From: Shouchella oshimensis
GTDB taxonomy: Bacteria; Bacillota; Bacilli; Bacillales; Bacillaceae_D
Direction: 5' to 3'
DNA: 64,000 bases
Assembly (NCBI RefSeq): GCF_002019765.1
Contig: NZ_KV917380.1
Coordinates: 3,707,836-3,771,835 of the forward strand
The notes under the pieces are model-generated. The model was not told where the DNA came from, searched no databases, and saw nothing but the letters and a program-made list of their open reading frames with translations. Positions 55,022 through 62,989 of this stretch are shown here, piece after piece (the first letter of the stretch is position 1; each line of letters starts with the position of its first letter). A program made the position numbers and the translations under genes.

Positions 55022-56034
55022 TCCGAATCGTCTACCTCCTCTGCTTCGTCAAGTATATTAAGGTATAATTCATACTGCTCTTCCTGTAAATAGTGTTCCA
55101 ATGCAGGTAACATCGCATCACGAAAGGCATCGCGATCAACATCCTCGTTCACTTGAATGCCACTCTCCACTAAACGTTTCAACACCTCTTCCGTTTCTGC
55201 CTCTTGAAGTTCTTGTGCATATTGTTCTGCTTCTGCAGCAGCTTCTCTCACTGCCTCTTGCTGCTGATCCGGTAACGCTCTCATTTGTTCGGTCCCTACT
55301 ACAACATAAATCCAAGATCGAACATGTTCTGTCAGATTAAGGTATTGCTGCACTTCATAGAACCCATTGCTTTCAATTAAATCGTTCGGGTTCTCTTGTC
55401 CATCAATCACACCTTGCTGTAATCCAGTAAACACTTCATTTAAGCTAATGACTTGGGGCTCAGCCCCTGCTTCAGACCATGCGTCTAAGAACAATGGCAC
55501 ATTCGGTACACGCATGCTAAAACCCTTTAAATCTTCAGGTGTAGATATCGGGTAATTGGCTGTCACATTTCGTGGCGATCGTTCCATATAGAACAACGGT
55601 GTCAACCCAATATCACGTTCTATATCGCGTTCAATAATTTTTCCAAGATCCCCTTCAATGACTTTGCGCATATGGGCCTCGCTCTCGAAAGCATACGGTA
55701 CAGCTAACATCACTGCGTTGGGTGTCCATACTTCTAGCGTTTCTCCTGTTATTGTTAAATCGGTAGCCCCGTAGCGAATTGAATTGATATTATCAATTTC
55801 ACTTCCTAATTGACTATTTGGGAAAATATCAATCATTACCTGACCATCTGTTTTGTCTTCTACAAGACGAGAAAACTCAACAGCAGTACGATGCCATAGG
55901 TGGCTAGAATCGGATATATGCGTCATTTTCCAATATGTAGGTTCATTTTCTCCTTCTGTGATTGCCTCTTCACTTAGGCAACCGCTTAAAAGGAGGGTCG
56001 CCACTAAGCTTGCTGGTAAAAGTTTTTTCAACAA
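55018..56034 (-). CDS. TRAP transporter solute-binding lipoprotein (DctP family)
   Basis: This protein of about 338 residues has a signal peptide ending in the lipobox LLSGC near residue 19. The mature domain is DctP-like: TAVEFSRLVEDKTDGQVMIDIFPNSQLGSEID, GFSMRVPNVPLFLDAWSEAGAEPQ with the carboxylate-binding Arg, and GVIDGQENPNDLI. It captures a sugar acid outside the cell. In-frame GTG (56040) and TTG (56034, 56031) starts compete; the TTG at 56034 has the best distance to AAAGGAG. It follows gntR by only 28 bp. Confidence 0.93.
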   Translation of the reverse strand: MLKKLLPASLVATLLLSGCLSEEAITEGENEPTYWKMTHISDSSHLWHRTAVEFSRLVEDKTDGQVMIDIFPNSQLGSEIDNINSIRYGATDLTITGETLEVWTPNAVMLAVPYAFESEAHMRKVIEGDLGKIIERDIERDIGLTPLFYMERSPRNVTANYPISTPEDLKGFSMRVPNVPLFLDAWSEAGAEPQVISLNEVFTGLQQGVIDGQENPNDLIESNGFYEVQQYLNLTEHVRSWIYVVVGTEQMRALPDQQQEAVREAAAEAEQYAQELQEAETEEVLKRLVESGIQVNEDVDRDAFRDAMLPALEHYLQEEQYELYLNILDEAEEVDDSE

Positions 56035-56062
56035 GTTCACCCTCTCCTTTTTAACCCCTCTA

Positions 56063-56740
56063 TTACTTACTAAAGTACTCTGGATGCTCTAGTTTTAGCG
56101 CCTGTTGATCGTATTGCAACAATCCTAAATGGGTACGAATTAATGCTTCCGCTCGTTGACAATCTTTCGCTTTAATCGCGCTCACCATCTCACCGTGGTG
56201 CTCAACAAGTTGATCCCAGTTTAATTTCAATTCCATACTAAGCTTTCTTAATCGATTTGAATGGGTATCCATTTTCTGAATAACTCTCCACACTCTTACT
56301 TTCTTTGTTCCTTCAGCTAATAAGCGGTGAAATTCTTTGTCGAGAACGAATAACGTCTTCTCATCCTCAATCATTTTTGCCTGTTTCTGTTTCTCAACGT
56401 TTATTTCTAACTGCTGCAAGCAATACTCGTTAAAGCTGTCACATGCAAGCCTTATGATTCCGACTTCTGCTTGTTCTCTAAGAAAACGAGCCTCTTCCAC
56501 ATGATCTAAATCTATTAAGGTTACAAATGAGCCTCTTTGTGGCAATACTATTAGCAGTTCGTCTTCGGTTAATCGTAAAAAAGCTTCTCTAACAGGAGTT
56601 CGGCTCACTTCTAGTTCCTCCGCAATTTCTTTTTCAGAAATAGCAGAACCTGGGGGCAAATCCAACGTCATAATGGACTCCCGAATCGTTTCATAAACGA
56701 AATCTCTTGTCGACATTTTAAAATCTGTACGATTCAGCAT
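56063..56740 (-). CDS. GntR-family regulator (FadR/FCD type) of the hexuronate operon
   Basis: This regulator of about 225 residues has an N-terminal winged helix (RDFVYETIRESIMTLDLPPGSAISEKEIAEELEVSRTPVREAFLRL) and a helical FCD ligand domain with likely metal-binding Asp and His residues (FVLDKEFHRLLAEGT, HHGEMVSAIKAKD). It is the first gene of the operon and probably represses it in response to a hexuronate intermediate. I choose the ATG at 56740; a GTG at 56752 overlaps the GAGGAGG site. A CATAC-AA-GTATG palindrome lies upstream. Confidence 0.93.
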   Translation of the reverse strand: MLNRTDFKMSTRDFVYETIRESIMTLDLPPGSAISEKEIAEELEVSRTPVREAFLRLTEDELLIVLPQRGSFVTLIDLDHVEEARFLREQAEVGIIRLACDSFNEYCLQQLEINVEKQKQAKMIEDEKTLFVLDKEFHRLLAEGTKKVRVWRVIQKMDTHSNRLRKLSMELKLNWDQLVEHHGEMVSAIKAKDCQRAEALIRTHLGLLQYDQQALKLEHPEYFSK

Positions 56741-56779
56741 TCGTTTCTTCACCTCCTCAATCAGATACTACCACACTAC

Positions 56780-56815
56780 CATACAAGTATGCTACCATTT
56801 ATTTAAACGCTTTCA
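56780..56815. promoter_or_regulatory. GntR-type palindrome and cre-like site between divergent genes
   Basis: CATACAAGTATG (56780-56791) is a palindrome in the 91-bp divergent region between gntR and the yjmC-like gene and is a likely operator. At 56802-56815 the minus strand reads TGAAAGCGTTTAAA, matching 13 of 14 positions of the CcpA cre consensus. Both sites could serve both directions. Confidence 0.65.
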
Positions 56816-56831
56816 ATTAGGAGGATGCCAT

Positions 56832-57842
56832 ATGATTACCGTACCAGCAGATCACCTTTTATCTCTAACAAAAGATGTGTTCACCCATTATCACGTCCCA
56901 GAGCCTGTCGCTCAAGACATTTCCACCATTCTCGTTCACGCCAATTTAAGAGGGGTTGATTCCCACGGTGTTATGCGAGTAGAACACTATATAAACCGCC
57001 TTATTAAAGGTGGCATTCGAGCTGATGCTACGCCTGACTATAACGAAACATCCCCATCAACTGGCATAATGGATGGCCATCATGGATTTGGTCACTCGAT
57101 TGCAAAGGAAGGGATGAGTCGAGCCATCCACCAAGCCAAACAGCACGGTATCGGCAGTGTTGCAGTGAAGAATAGTAGTCATTGTGGGGCTTTATCCTTT
57201 TTTGTTCAACAAGCAGCAGAAGAAAAGCTTATTGGCATTGCCATGTCCCATACAGATGCCATAGTCGTCCCATACGGAGGGGCTGAGCCTTATTTTGGGA
57301 CAAACCCACTTGCATTTGGGTTTCCTACCAACGAAGAAGACCCTGTCATTCTTGACTTTGCCACAAGTACAGTTGCACTTGGAAAGATTTTAGATGCAAA
57401 GGAAAAACAGCACTCTATTCCGCATGGGTGGGGTGTTAATGATACAGGACAGTCAACGACGATACCAGAAGAGGTCGTTTCTTTAACACCATTTGGTGGA
57501 CCAAAAGGGTACGGACTGGCAATGGTTGTTGAAATCTTCTCTGCGCTTCTTACTGGAGCTGCTTTTGGCCCTCATGTTTCTAAAATGTATGATGACTATC
57601 ACAAAAATAGAGAATTAGGGCATTTCTTCATGGCAATTGATCCTAGTAAATTTATCGCAGTAGACGCTTTTACTACTCGTTTGGATGGCATGATTAGAGA
57701 ATTACGTCAAGTTCCCGCTGTTACAGCAGAAGAACGCATATATGTTCCTGGTGAACTTGAGAAGATAAATGAGAGAGAACGTTTAATGCATGGTATCCCT
57801 TTACCAGAATCTGTCTACAATTTTCTCAAACAAAATCATTGA
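56832..57842 (+). CDS. YjmC-like Ldh_2-family NAD(P) oxidoreductase
   Basis: This 336-residue malate/L-lactate dehydrogenase-like (Ldh_2) enzyme shows LRGVDSHGVMRVEHYINRLIKGGI near residues 37-60 with the catalytic His. It also has VKNSSHCGALSFFVQQA, PYGGAEPYFGTNPLAFGFPT and the end motif KGYGLAMVVEIFSALLTGAAFG. The family reduces or oxidises 2-keto acids and includes Bacillus subtilis YjmC of the hexuronate locus. It is divergent from the hexuronate operon and shares its control region. TAGGAGG precedes the ATG. Confidence 0.92.
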   Translation: MITVPADHLLSLTKDVFTHYHVPEPVAQDISTILVHANLRGVDSHGVMRVEHYINRLIKGGIRADATPDYNETSPSTGIMDGHHGFGHSIAKEGMSRAIHQAKQHGIGSVAVKNSSHCGALSFFVQQAAEEKLIGIAMSHTDAIVVPYGGAEPYFGTNPLAFGFPTNEEDPVILDFATSTVALGKILDAKEKQHSIPHGWGVNDTGQSTTIPEEVVSLTPFGGPKGYGLAMVVEIFSALLTGAAFGPHVSKMYDDYHKNRELGHFFMAIDPSKFIAVDAFTTRLDGMIRELRQVPAVTAEERIYVPGELEKINERERLMHGIPLPESVYNFLKQNH

Positions 57843-57853
57843 TGCTCTTAAAA

Positions 57854-57882
57854 GACCCTTAAGCAAAGCAGGCTTAAGGGTC
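57854..57882. terminator. Strong hairpin between the yjmC-like and SDR genes
   Basis: GACCCTTAAGC pairs perfectly with GCTTAAGGGTC around a 7-nt loop. The following sequence lacks a good T run, so the terminator call is moderate. Confidence 0.5.
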
Positions 57883-57964
57883 AATCTCGATAAAAGTATT
57901 CAATTCCTATTATCATTTGACCAGCACCATCTACCGTTACGTTATAACCTATTGGCGTGCTGAC
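57881..57964 (-). pseudogene. Possible remnant of an SDR C-terminus
   Basis: The minus strand reads open for 27 codons plus a stop with the sequence VSTPIGYNVTVDGAGQMIIG, which resembles the C-terminal GYNxTVDGG end of a short-chain dehydrogenase. It lies directly after the intact SDR gene, in a different frame, without its own start. It may be debris of a second SDR gene or a duplication. The segment is short, so this is only suggestive. Confidence 0.3.
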
Positions 57965-58755
57965 TATAGTGCTTTAACTAGTCCTCCATCAATGACAAAC
58001 GCTTGACCTGTTACATACGTATTCGCACCTGAACATAGGAAAACAACATGATTAGCAAATTCTTGTGGCGTTCCATAGCGACCGAGAGGAATAGCTTGTT
58101 CTTCCTTTTTCTTTACTTCATCAAGAGATAGATTTCCTTTGGCAGCTTTCGTTTCATCTAGTTCAAGCAAACGGTCTGTTGCTATACGCCCAGGACCGAT
58201 AGTATTAATAAGAATGCCATCTTTCCCTAACTCTTGTGCCAAGCTTTTTGACAGTCCTGCAACCCCTGCTCGGAACGTATTCGAGAGCAACAATCCATCG
58301 AGGGTTTGTTTAATCGAAGAGGACGCTACATTGGCTATATGTCCCCCTCCTTGAATGCGCATTTGCGGCACTACTGCACGAATCGATCGAACATAGCTTA
58401 ATAGATTCAACTCGTATGCACGTTGCCACTCTTCATCAGTAAATTGATCAATGCCTCCTGGAGGAGGTCCACCTGAATTGTTAATTAATACATCAATTCT
58501 CCCCCACTTTTTAATGGTAAAATTGACTAGCTCTTGAATGTCTTCTGCTTTTGTTATATCGCATACATGAGGCACGATATGAGCATTATTTGTTTCTTTT
58601 TTTATATCATCTACTACTTGAATCAGTTCGTTCTGTCGTCTACTCGACAACACCACTTTCGCTCCTTCTTCTGCAAACTGGCGCGCAATCCCTCTTCCTA
58701 GACCTTTACTGGCAGCGAGTACAATGACCACTTTTCCTTTTAAATGTAAATCCAA
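57964..58755 (-). CDS. Short-chain dehydrogenase/reductase
   Basis: This protein of about 263 residues has the NAD(P) motif VVIVLAASKGLGRGIARQFAEEGAKVVLSSR, the NNSGG strand (VLINNSGGPPPGGIDQF), catalytic Ser in ANVASSS, and the end VTGQAFVIDGG. In the active-site segment the usual YxxxK is hard to place. The stretch NTFRAGVAGLSKSLAQEL has Phe-Arg where Tyr is expected but keeps the Lys-containing helix, as in the 3-oxoacyl-ACP reductase-like YvaG group. The TTG at 58755 has AAGGAGG 7 nt upstream and is preferred over 58776. The substrate is unknown. Confidence 0.85.
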   Translation of the reverse strand: MDLHLKGKVVIVLAASKGLGRGIARQFAEEGAKVVLSSRRQNELIQVVDDIKKETNNAHIVPHVCDITKAEDIQELVNFTIKKWGRIDVLINNSGGPPPGGIDQFTDEEWQRAYELNLLSYVRSIRAVVPQMRIQGGGHIANVASSSIKQTLDGLLLSNTFRAGVAGLSKSLAQELGKDGILINTIGPGRIATDRLLELDETKAAKGNLSLDEVKKKEEQAIPLGRYGTPQEFANHVVFLCSGANTYVTGQAFVIDGGLVKAL

Positions 58756-58899
58756 ATTGCATTCCTCCTTCTTCATCGTTTACATCTTTTTCAAGCTCGA
58801 ATCGAACCTTTCATCCTGTTCAATATCTTTCTATCCATGCTATAATAGCAAAAAACTTTTGGAAACGCTTTAACATCCACTCAAGAGGAGGTTATTTGT

Positions 58900-59364
58900 A
58901 TGAGTGTAAAAGAGTTAATTCTCTTGCAATTAGGTGTCATTCATAATCAAAAAAGTTGGTTTGTCCCGTTGACCCATGCGTTAGAAAATGTATCTGAACA
59001 TGAAGCCAAGTGGACACCTAATGATGAATCAAACAGCATTTGGGGAATTGTAAACCATCTCATTTTTTATAACTTCCGTTATTTAGAACGCTTCAAAAAC
59101 AGTCATACGACATTTGAACCTGTTGACTCCATTGCTCATACATTTGAAAGAGAAACCACGTCCTGGGCTGAAACAAGGAACCATATTGACCAATTGCTTT
59201 CAGAATGGCGGGAAGCTGTTCAGAAATCCGAATTAGAAGATTTTAGCGAAGCTGTTACTGAATATTTAACACTTCTCACTCTACACAATGCCTATCACAT
59301 CGGCCAAATTGTAACCATCCGAAAACAACAAGGAACTTGGCCTACTGAATTAGGAGTTCGATAA
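58900..59364 (+). CDS. DinB-family protein
   Basis: This 154-residue four-helix-bundle protein of the DinB/YfiT superfamily has probable metal-ligand histidines in WGIVNHLIFYNFRYLERF (near residue 50) and in LTLHNAYHIGQIVTIRK (near residues 128-138). Members are bacillithiol- or mycothiol-dependent transferases or have unknown function. GAGGAGG precedes the ATG. It is followed after 2 bp by the DNA glycosylase-like gene, so the two are co-transcribed. Confidence 0.9.
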   Translation: MSVKELILLQLGVIHNQKSWFVPLTHALENVSEHEAKWTPNDESNSIWGIVNHLIFYNFRYLERFKNSHTTFEPVDSIAHTFERETTSWAETRNHIDQLLSEWREAVQKSELEDFSEAVTEYLTLLTLHNAYHIGQIVTIRKQQGTWPTELGVR

Positions 59365-59366
59365 TC

Positions 59367-60221
59367 GTGTTTACATTCTCCATTCCTTTAGCAGAACCCT
59401 TTAACTTTAATGATGCGATTACTTCCCACGGATGGTGGATGCTAGCTCCGAATGTATGGGATTCAAAGAAAGCACGGTTTTATCGTACCTTTCCTACAAG
59501 AAACAATGATACAATCGTTGGTTGCATCTATATGGAGGCTTCTTGTTTACAAATTGTAACAGAAGTAGAATTAACTGAAACCGACCAAGACGACATACTC
59601 CATTATGTTTCATGGATGTTCCGAGTGAATGAACGGTTTGAGCCTTTTTATACATTATGTCAAACGCATAATGAGCTAACCGATTTACCTATGAAAGGAA
59701 AAGGTCGATTGCTACGCTCGCCTACTCTATTTGAAGACATCGTGAAAGTACTTTTAACAACAAACACTCGCTGGAACCAAACAATCCAAATGGCAGAAAA
59801 ACTTACTTATCATTTAGGAGAGAAAGTGCATGGATTTGGCCGAGAATTTTATTCTTTTCCAACACCTCAAACCATTCTTTCAGCAGGAGAAGCTTTTTTA
59901 ATGGAGCACGTACGTACAGGTTATCGAAGTCACTATATTCTGGATGCTGCTCATAAAGCAGTAAACAATCCCGCCCGCTATTTGCAACCATCCGCTCTCA
60001 CTCACTTTCAAGAGATAAAAGGAATCGGCCCTTATGCCATGAATACACTCGCTATGATCGTCGGTCGTTATGACGGTGTACCTGTTGATTCTGAGTACAA
60101 AAAGCACGTGATAGGAACGTATTTTAACGGAATCGCCCCCTCTAAAAGCGAGCTTGAGAGCTTCTATGACAAATGGGGCGACTATAAGTATTTAGCCTAT
60201 TGGTTTGACCACTATAAATAA
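59367..60221 (+). CDS. HhH-GPD DNA glycosylase (AlkA/8-oxoG glycosylase type)
   Basis: This 284-residue base-excision repair enzyme has a helix-hairpin-helix HFQEIKGIGPYAMNTLAMIVGRYDG near residues 214-237 and the catalytic Asp241 in GVPVDSEYKKHVIG. An N-terminal beta-rich domain (about 1-100) and the LRSPTLFEDIVKVLLTTNTRW helix region fit AlkA/OGG-like enzymes. It lacks the usual KXXXXXQQ-type Lys, so I read it as a monofunctional glycosylase for alkylated or oxidised bases. It starts with GTG, 2 bp after the DinB stop. Confidence 0.88.
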   Translation: MFTFSIPLAEPFNFNDAITSHGWWMLAPNVWDSKKARFYRTFPTRNNDTIVGCIYMEASCLQIVTEVELTETDQDDILHYVSWMFRVNERFEPFYTLCQTHNELTDLPMKGKGRLLRSPTLFEDIVKVLLTTNTRWNQTIQMAEKLTYHLGEKVHGFGREFYSFPTPQTILSAGEAFLMEHVRTGYRSHYILDAAHKAVNNPARYLQPSALTHFQEIKGIGPYAMNTLAMIVGRYDGVPVDSEYKKHVIGTYFNGIAPSKSELESFYDKWGDYKYLAYWFDHYK

Positions 60222-60222
60222 G

Positions 60223-60256
60223 AAAAAGATTCGTGCTGATGCACGAATCTTTTTCT
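60223..60256 (+). terminator. Terminator after the glycosylase gene
   Basis: AAAAAGATTCGTGC pairs perfectly with GCACGAATCTTTTT around TGAT, followed by CTATT. It likely works in both directions. Confidence 0.9.
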
Positions 60257-60647
60257 ATTATTTACAGTGATTGCGTCTGAATCGACGTTACATGCTAAAC
60301 AAACGTCATAGAACTGTAAGTCAGAAGGCATGAAACGATTATAAAACTTATCGCCATCTACAGTTTCCATCGCAAACCGAGTTTGCTCTACGTTAGATGA
60401 CCTTGGTGTTCAGATGGTTCTCTTAATTCGATTGTTCTTGATTAAATTTCTCGTCCTTCTCTTCAACTGCTGACGTTTTTTGTATGTCTTCCGTTTGCTT
60501 ACTACCCACTTGATCGCTTTCACTTATACTCCCCTTACGACAATCCCTTTTTCTCACACAGAAAAGCATAGCGTTTTATGAAACCTGTTTCAATAGCTTA
60601 TAGACATAGTCAAAAAGTCTAACTCCTAATCATAAGAAAGAAAACAG
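60256..60647. other. 392-bp gap with no convincing gene
   Basis: Both strands were read. Only short minus-strand frames are seen: a 37-codon basic frame listed separately, an overlapping 48-codon acidic frame starting near 60566 without a ribosome site, and a 52-codon frame near 60219-60377 that runs into the terminator. They could be remains of a decayed gene. No RNA gene or repeat was recognised. Confidence 0.5.
60410..60523 (-). CDS. Possible small basic protein (37 residues)
   Basis: A GTG at 60523 lies 5 nt after AAGGGGAG and opens a 37-codon frame rich in Lys and Arg (begins MKAIKWVVSKRKTYKKRQQ). No homologue is recognised. A second overlapping frame is equally open, so this may be chance. 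It is listed because the ribosome site is good. Confidence 0.2.
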   Translation of the reverse strand: MKAIKWVVSKRKTYKKRQQLKRRTRNLIKNNRIKRTI

Positions 60648-61406
60648 CTAGATATTGCCCTGCTGCTCTCTGATTCGTAACGCCATCTCTGGAAAATCTG
60701 TCATAATGGCTTTCACCTTTTTTTTAAGCAACCCTTTCACTTCTTCAGGCTCATTTACTGTCCAAATACGTGACTGTTGCACTAACCCTTCCTCATCAAA
60801 AGTAGAACGCTCTTTTAATGCCAATTTCTTAGACAAGTGGTATAAGTTAATGCGATTGGTTGCTAAATAGTCAGCTGGATAAGGGATCTCATGCTTTACA
60901 AGCCACGCCACTTCAATATTCTTATCCAATTGACGGAGACGTTGAATAAGAGGCAAATGGAACGACGAATAATTAAGTGTTAATGCATGTTGGAACGGCC
61001 TCACGCTATCAAGCAATAATTTCTCAATTCCCTCTGTTTCTGACAAATTCGGCTTTAACTCAATGTTCACTTCTACTTGATAGGGAGCCATTAATTCTAG
61101 CGCCTCTGCAAGAGTTGGAACGGTTATGCCTTTCCAATCTGCTTCACAATAATTGTCTAAATGAGTAAAGGGTATACCTGCACTGAGTTCTTTTAATTCC
61201 TTAACGGTCTTATCCTTTACATGACCAGTTCCATTCGTAGTTCTGTCTACAGTCGGGTCATGCATGACGACGAAATGATGATCTTTTGTCAGCTGAACAT
61301 CTAATTCAATACCGTCTACACCATTTGATAACGCTTCTTCAAAACTTGGCAATGTATTTTCTGGAAAAACACCCATCGCCCCTCTATGTCCGTAAATAGC
61401 TGTCAA
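60648..61406 (-). CDS. Glycerophosphodiester phosphodiesterase
   Basis: This 252-residue TIM-barrel enzyme hydrolyses glycerophosphodiesters to glycerol-3-phosphate and an alcohol. It has YGHRGAMGVFPENTLPSFEEAL with catalytic His and Arg near residues 6-8. It also has GVDGIELDVQLTKDHHFVVMHDPTVDRTTNGTG with the metal-binding Glu/Asp and second catalytic His near residue 49, and VNIELKPN. There is no signal peptide, so it acts in the cytosol. It starts with TTG about 10 nt after AAAGGA. Confidence 0.93.
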   Translation of the reverse strand: MTAIYGHRGAMGVFPENTLPSFEEALSNGVDGIELDVQLTKDHHFVVMHDPTVDRTTNGTGHVKDKTVKELKELSAGIPFTHLDNYCEADWKGITVPTLAEALELMAPYQVEVNIELKPNLSETEGIEKLLLDSVRPFQHALTLNYSSFHLPLIQRLRQLDKNIEVAWLVKHEIPYPADYLATNRINLYHLSKKLALKERSTFDEEGLVQQSRIWTVNEPEEVKGLLKKKVKAIMTDFPEMALRIREQQGNI

Positions 61407-61628
61407 AGGGAATCATTCCTTTCTAACAAAAACCTCTCACTCCTATTATACCGTTTGATACTTTCACTTTCACACTATGTGTTCACTTTTAAGTAAAGCT
61501 TTACAAATGACTAACGTCTGCAACATCGCTTTCACGCATTGGAATTATACTTTACACTAGTATTTAGAATATTCATTTCTGTTGTGTGTGCAACCATTTG
61601 TTCACATAAGAGAAAAAGGAGGCAAAAG

Positions 61629-62639
61629 GTGCAACGATTTCTATTTCTATTTAGTTTATGCTTGTGCATAACTGGTTGTACTATTCCAGCCGATACCGGT
61701 GGCGATACGCTTACCTCTGTTAACGATGAACCCTTTACTGGATTTGTTATCGACAGAACCGATAATGGTTCACTCGTTTCTAATGAAGGAGGGTTGACGA
61801 TGTTTTCGAACATTCCTGTCGCCCATGAGGTTGGTGATCGCGTACGAATCCATTATCGCGACGTTTTAGACTCATTTCCCTCTCAAGCAGATGGCTCACA
61901 AGCGACAGTCGTCTCTTCACCAAAGCCAGATGGCGCCACCTATTCTGAAAAAGAAGCCATTCAGCAAGCGCTTGAATTAGCAAGAGCGTTTCCATCAAGT
62001 GATGCAATGATCACTTATCCGTTTGTTACATACACACACTATGTAAAAGAAGCAGATGTTTGGGAAATAACCATTCAAATTTATGGAGAGGAAGAACATT
62101 TAATCGAAATCGGTAGCAATGGAGTTCCCATGGATCATTGCGAGCATTCTTCATTAACGGACTATTCCCCTGCCTGTTTTACTGGTTATGTAATCGAAAA
62201 CCGGCTTATCAGTACTGAAAATGATTTAATTACATTTACTAACCTCATACGTTCAGCTGAAATTGGCGATCGCGTATCCGTTGAATATACGGACGTAAAA
62301 GAAAGTTACCCAGCTTCTGCTACCGCTGTTTCATCTAAAGTCGTCTCTCCACCAAAGCCGGATGGTGCCACCTATTCTGAAAAAGAAGCCATTCAGCAAG
62401 CACTCCTCTATTATAATAAACAGAACCGTCAACCTGAATCGGACCCAGTTGCATTTCCAGTTATTCACTTCTGTACTTACCACGATGAAACAGACACGTG
62501 GACCATAACGATAAACGATGTGGACATTGAAATAGAAAAAAGAAAAAAGAAACGAGGAAAATTCCTCGTTTCATTTACTTCTTCATATGCTCTGGTAATT
62601 GATAAGCCCCGTCTTCATCGTGTATTTCTTCGCCTGTAG
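61629..62639 (+). CDS. Lipoprotein with two DUF3221-like repeats
   Basis: This protein of about 336 residues has a GTG start with AAGGAGG upstream, a signal peptide and a lipobox CITGC near residue 19. Two repeats follow (about residues 35-170 and 180-300), each with FTGxVI, an EVGDRV/EIGDRV strand, a SFPSQA/SYPASA turn and [17 protein letters not shown]. This matches the DUF3221 (YobA-like) layout. The repeats share a nearly identical DNA stretch of about 50 bp. The function is unknown. The last 33 or so residues are encoded by the ectoine terminator and the antisense of ectC, so the natural end may have been lost. Starts back to 61539 are open but lack a signal peptide at the N-terminus. 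Confidence 0.8.
   Translation: MQRFLFLFSLCLCITGCTIPADTGGDTLTSVNDEPFTGFVIDRTDNGSLVSNEGGLTMFSNIPVAHEVGDRVRIHYRDVLDSFPSQADGSQATVVSSPKPDGATYSEKEAIQQALELARAFPSSDAMITYPFVTYTHYVKEADVWEITIQIYGEEEHLIEIGSNGVPMDHCEHSSLTDYSPACFTGYVIENRLISTENDLITFTNLIRSAEIGDRVSVEYTDVKESYPASATAVSSKVVSPPKPDGATYSEKEAIQQALLYYNKQNRQPESDPVAFPVIHFCTYHDETDTWTITINDVDIEIEKRKKKRGKFLVSFTSSYALVIDKPRLHRVFLRL
62534..62572 (-). terminator. Terminator of the ectoine operon
   Basis: On the minus strand GAAACGAGGAA pairs perfectly with TTCCTCGTTTC around TT, followed by TTTTTTCTTTTTTC. It begins 3 bp after the ectC stop codon and lies inside the frame of the plus-strand lipoprotein. Confidence 0.9.
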
Positions 62640-62970
62640 TTGGTGGATTAAATACACAAACCATTCTCATATCTGTCTTTGCTCGTAAGTAATGTTCGTC
62701 ATGTTCATCTAACACATAGCATTCGAATTGCTTTACTGGCCATACCTTACCATCTTTAACGGTTTCAACTTCGCCTTCACCTTCTATAATATAAACTGAT
62801 TCAAGGTGATGCTTATACCATAAGTGTGTTTCCGTGCCAGCACGAATTTGTGTATCATGCACAGAATAGCCCACGCCATCTTTCTCTACGACGAGCCGTT
62901 GACTGCGCCAGTTTCCACCGTCTACGTCTCGCTCTGTATTTAAAACATCTTCAAGTTTGATTACTTTCAT
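62575..62970 (-). CDS. ectC: L-ectoine synthase
   Basis: This 131-residue cupin enzyme closes N-gamma-acetyl-diaminobutyrate to ectoine, the compatible solute for salt stress. Conserved stretches are [53 protein letters not shown] with metal-binding residues near 50-65, and [20 protein letters not shown]. It is downstream of ectB by 19 bp in the usual order ectA-ectB-ectC. AGGAGG precedes the ATG. The length is normal. Confidence 0.97.
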   Translation of the reverse strand: MKVIKLEDVLNTERDVDGGNWRSQRLVVEKDGVGYSVHDTQIRAGTETHLWYKHHLESVYIIEGEGEVETVKDGKVWPVKQFECYVLDEHDEHYLRAKTDMRMVCVFNPPTTGEEIHDEDGAYQLPEHMKK

Positions 62971-62989
62971 TTGTAGGACCTCCTAGCTG

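Noticed and set aside
58856-58872. cre-like GGAAACGCTTTAACA before the DinB gene
   Set aside because: Only 12 of 14 consensus positions match, and the downstream genes are repair-related, so catabolite control is unlikely.
61493-61504. Perfect 12-bp palindrome GTAAAGCTTTAC before the lipoprotein gene
   Set aside because: It is short, AT-rich, single in the region, and could occur by chance.
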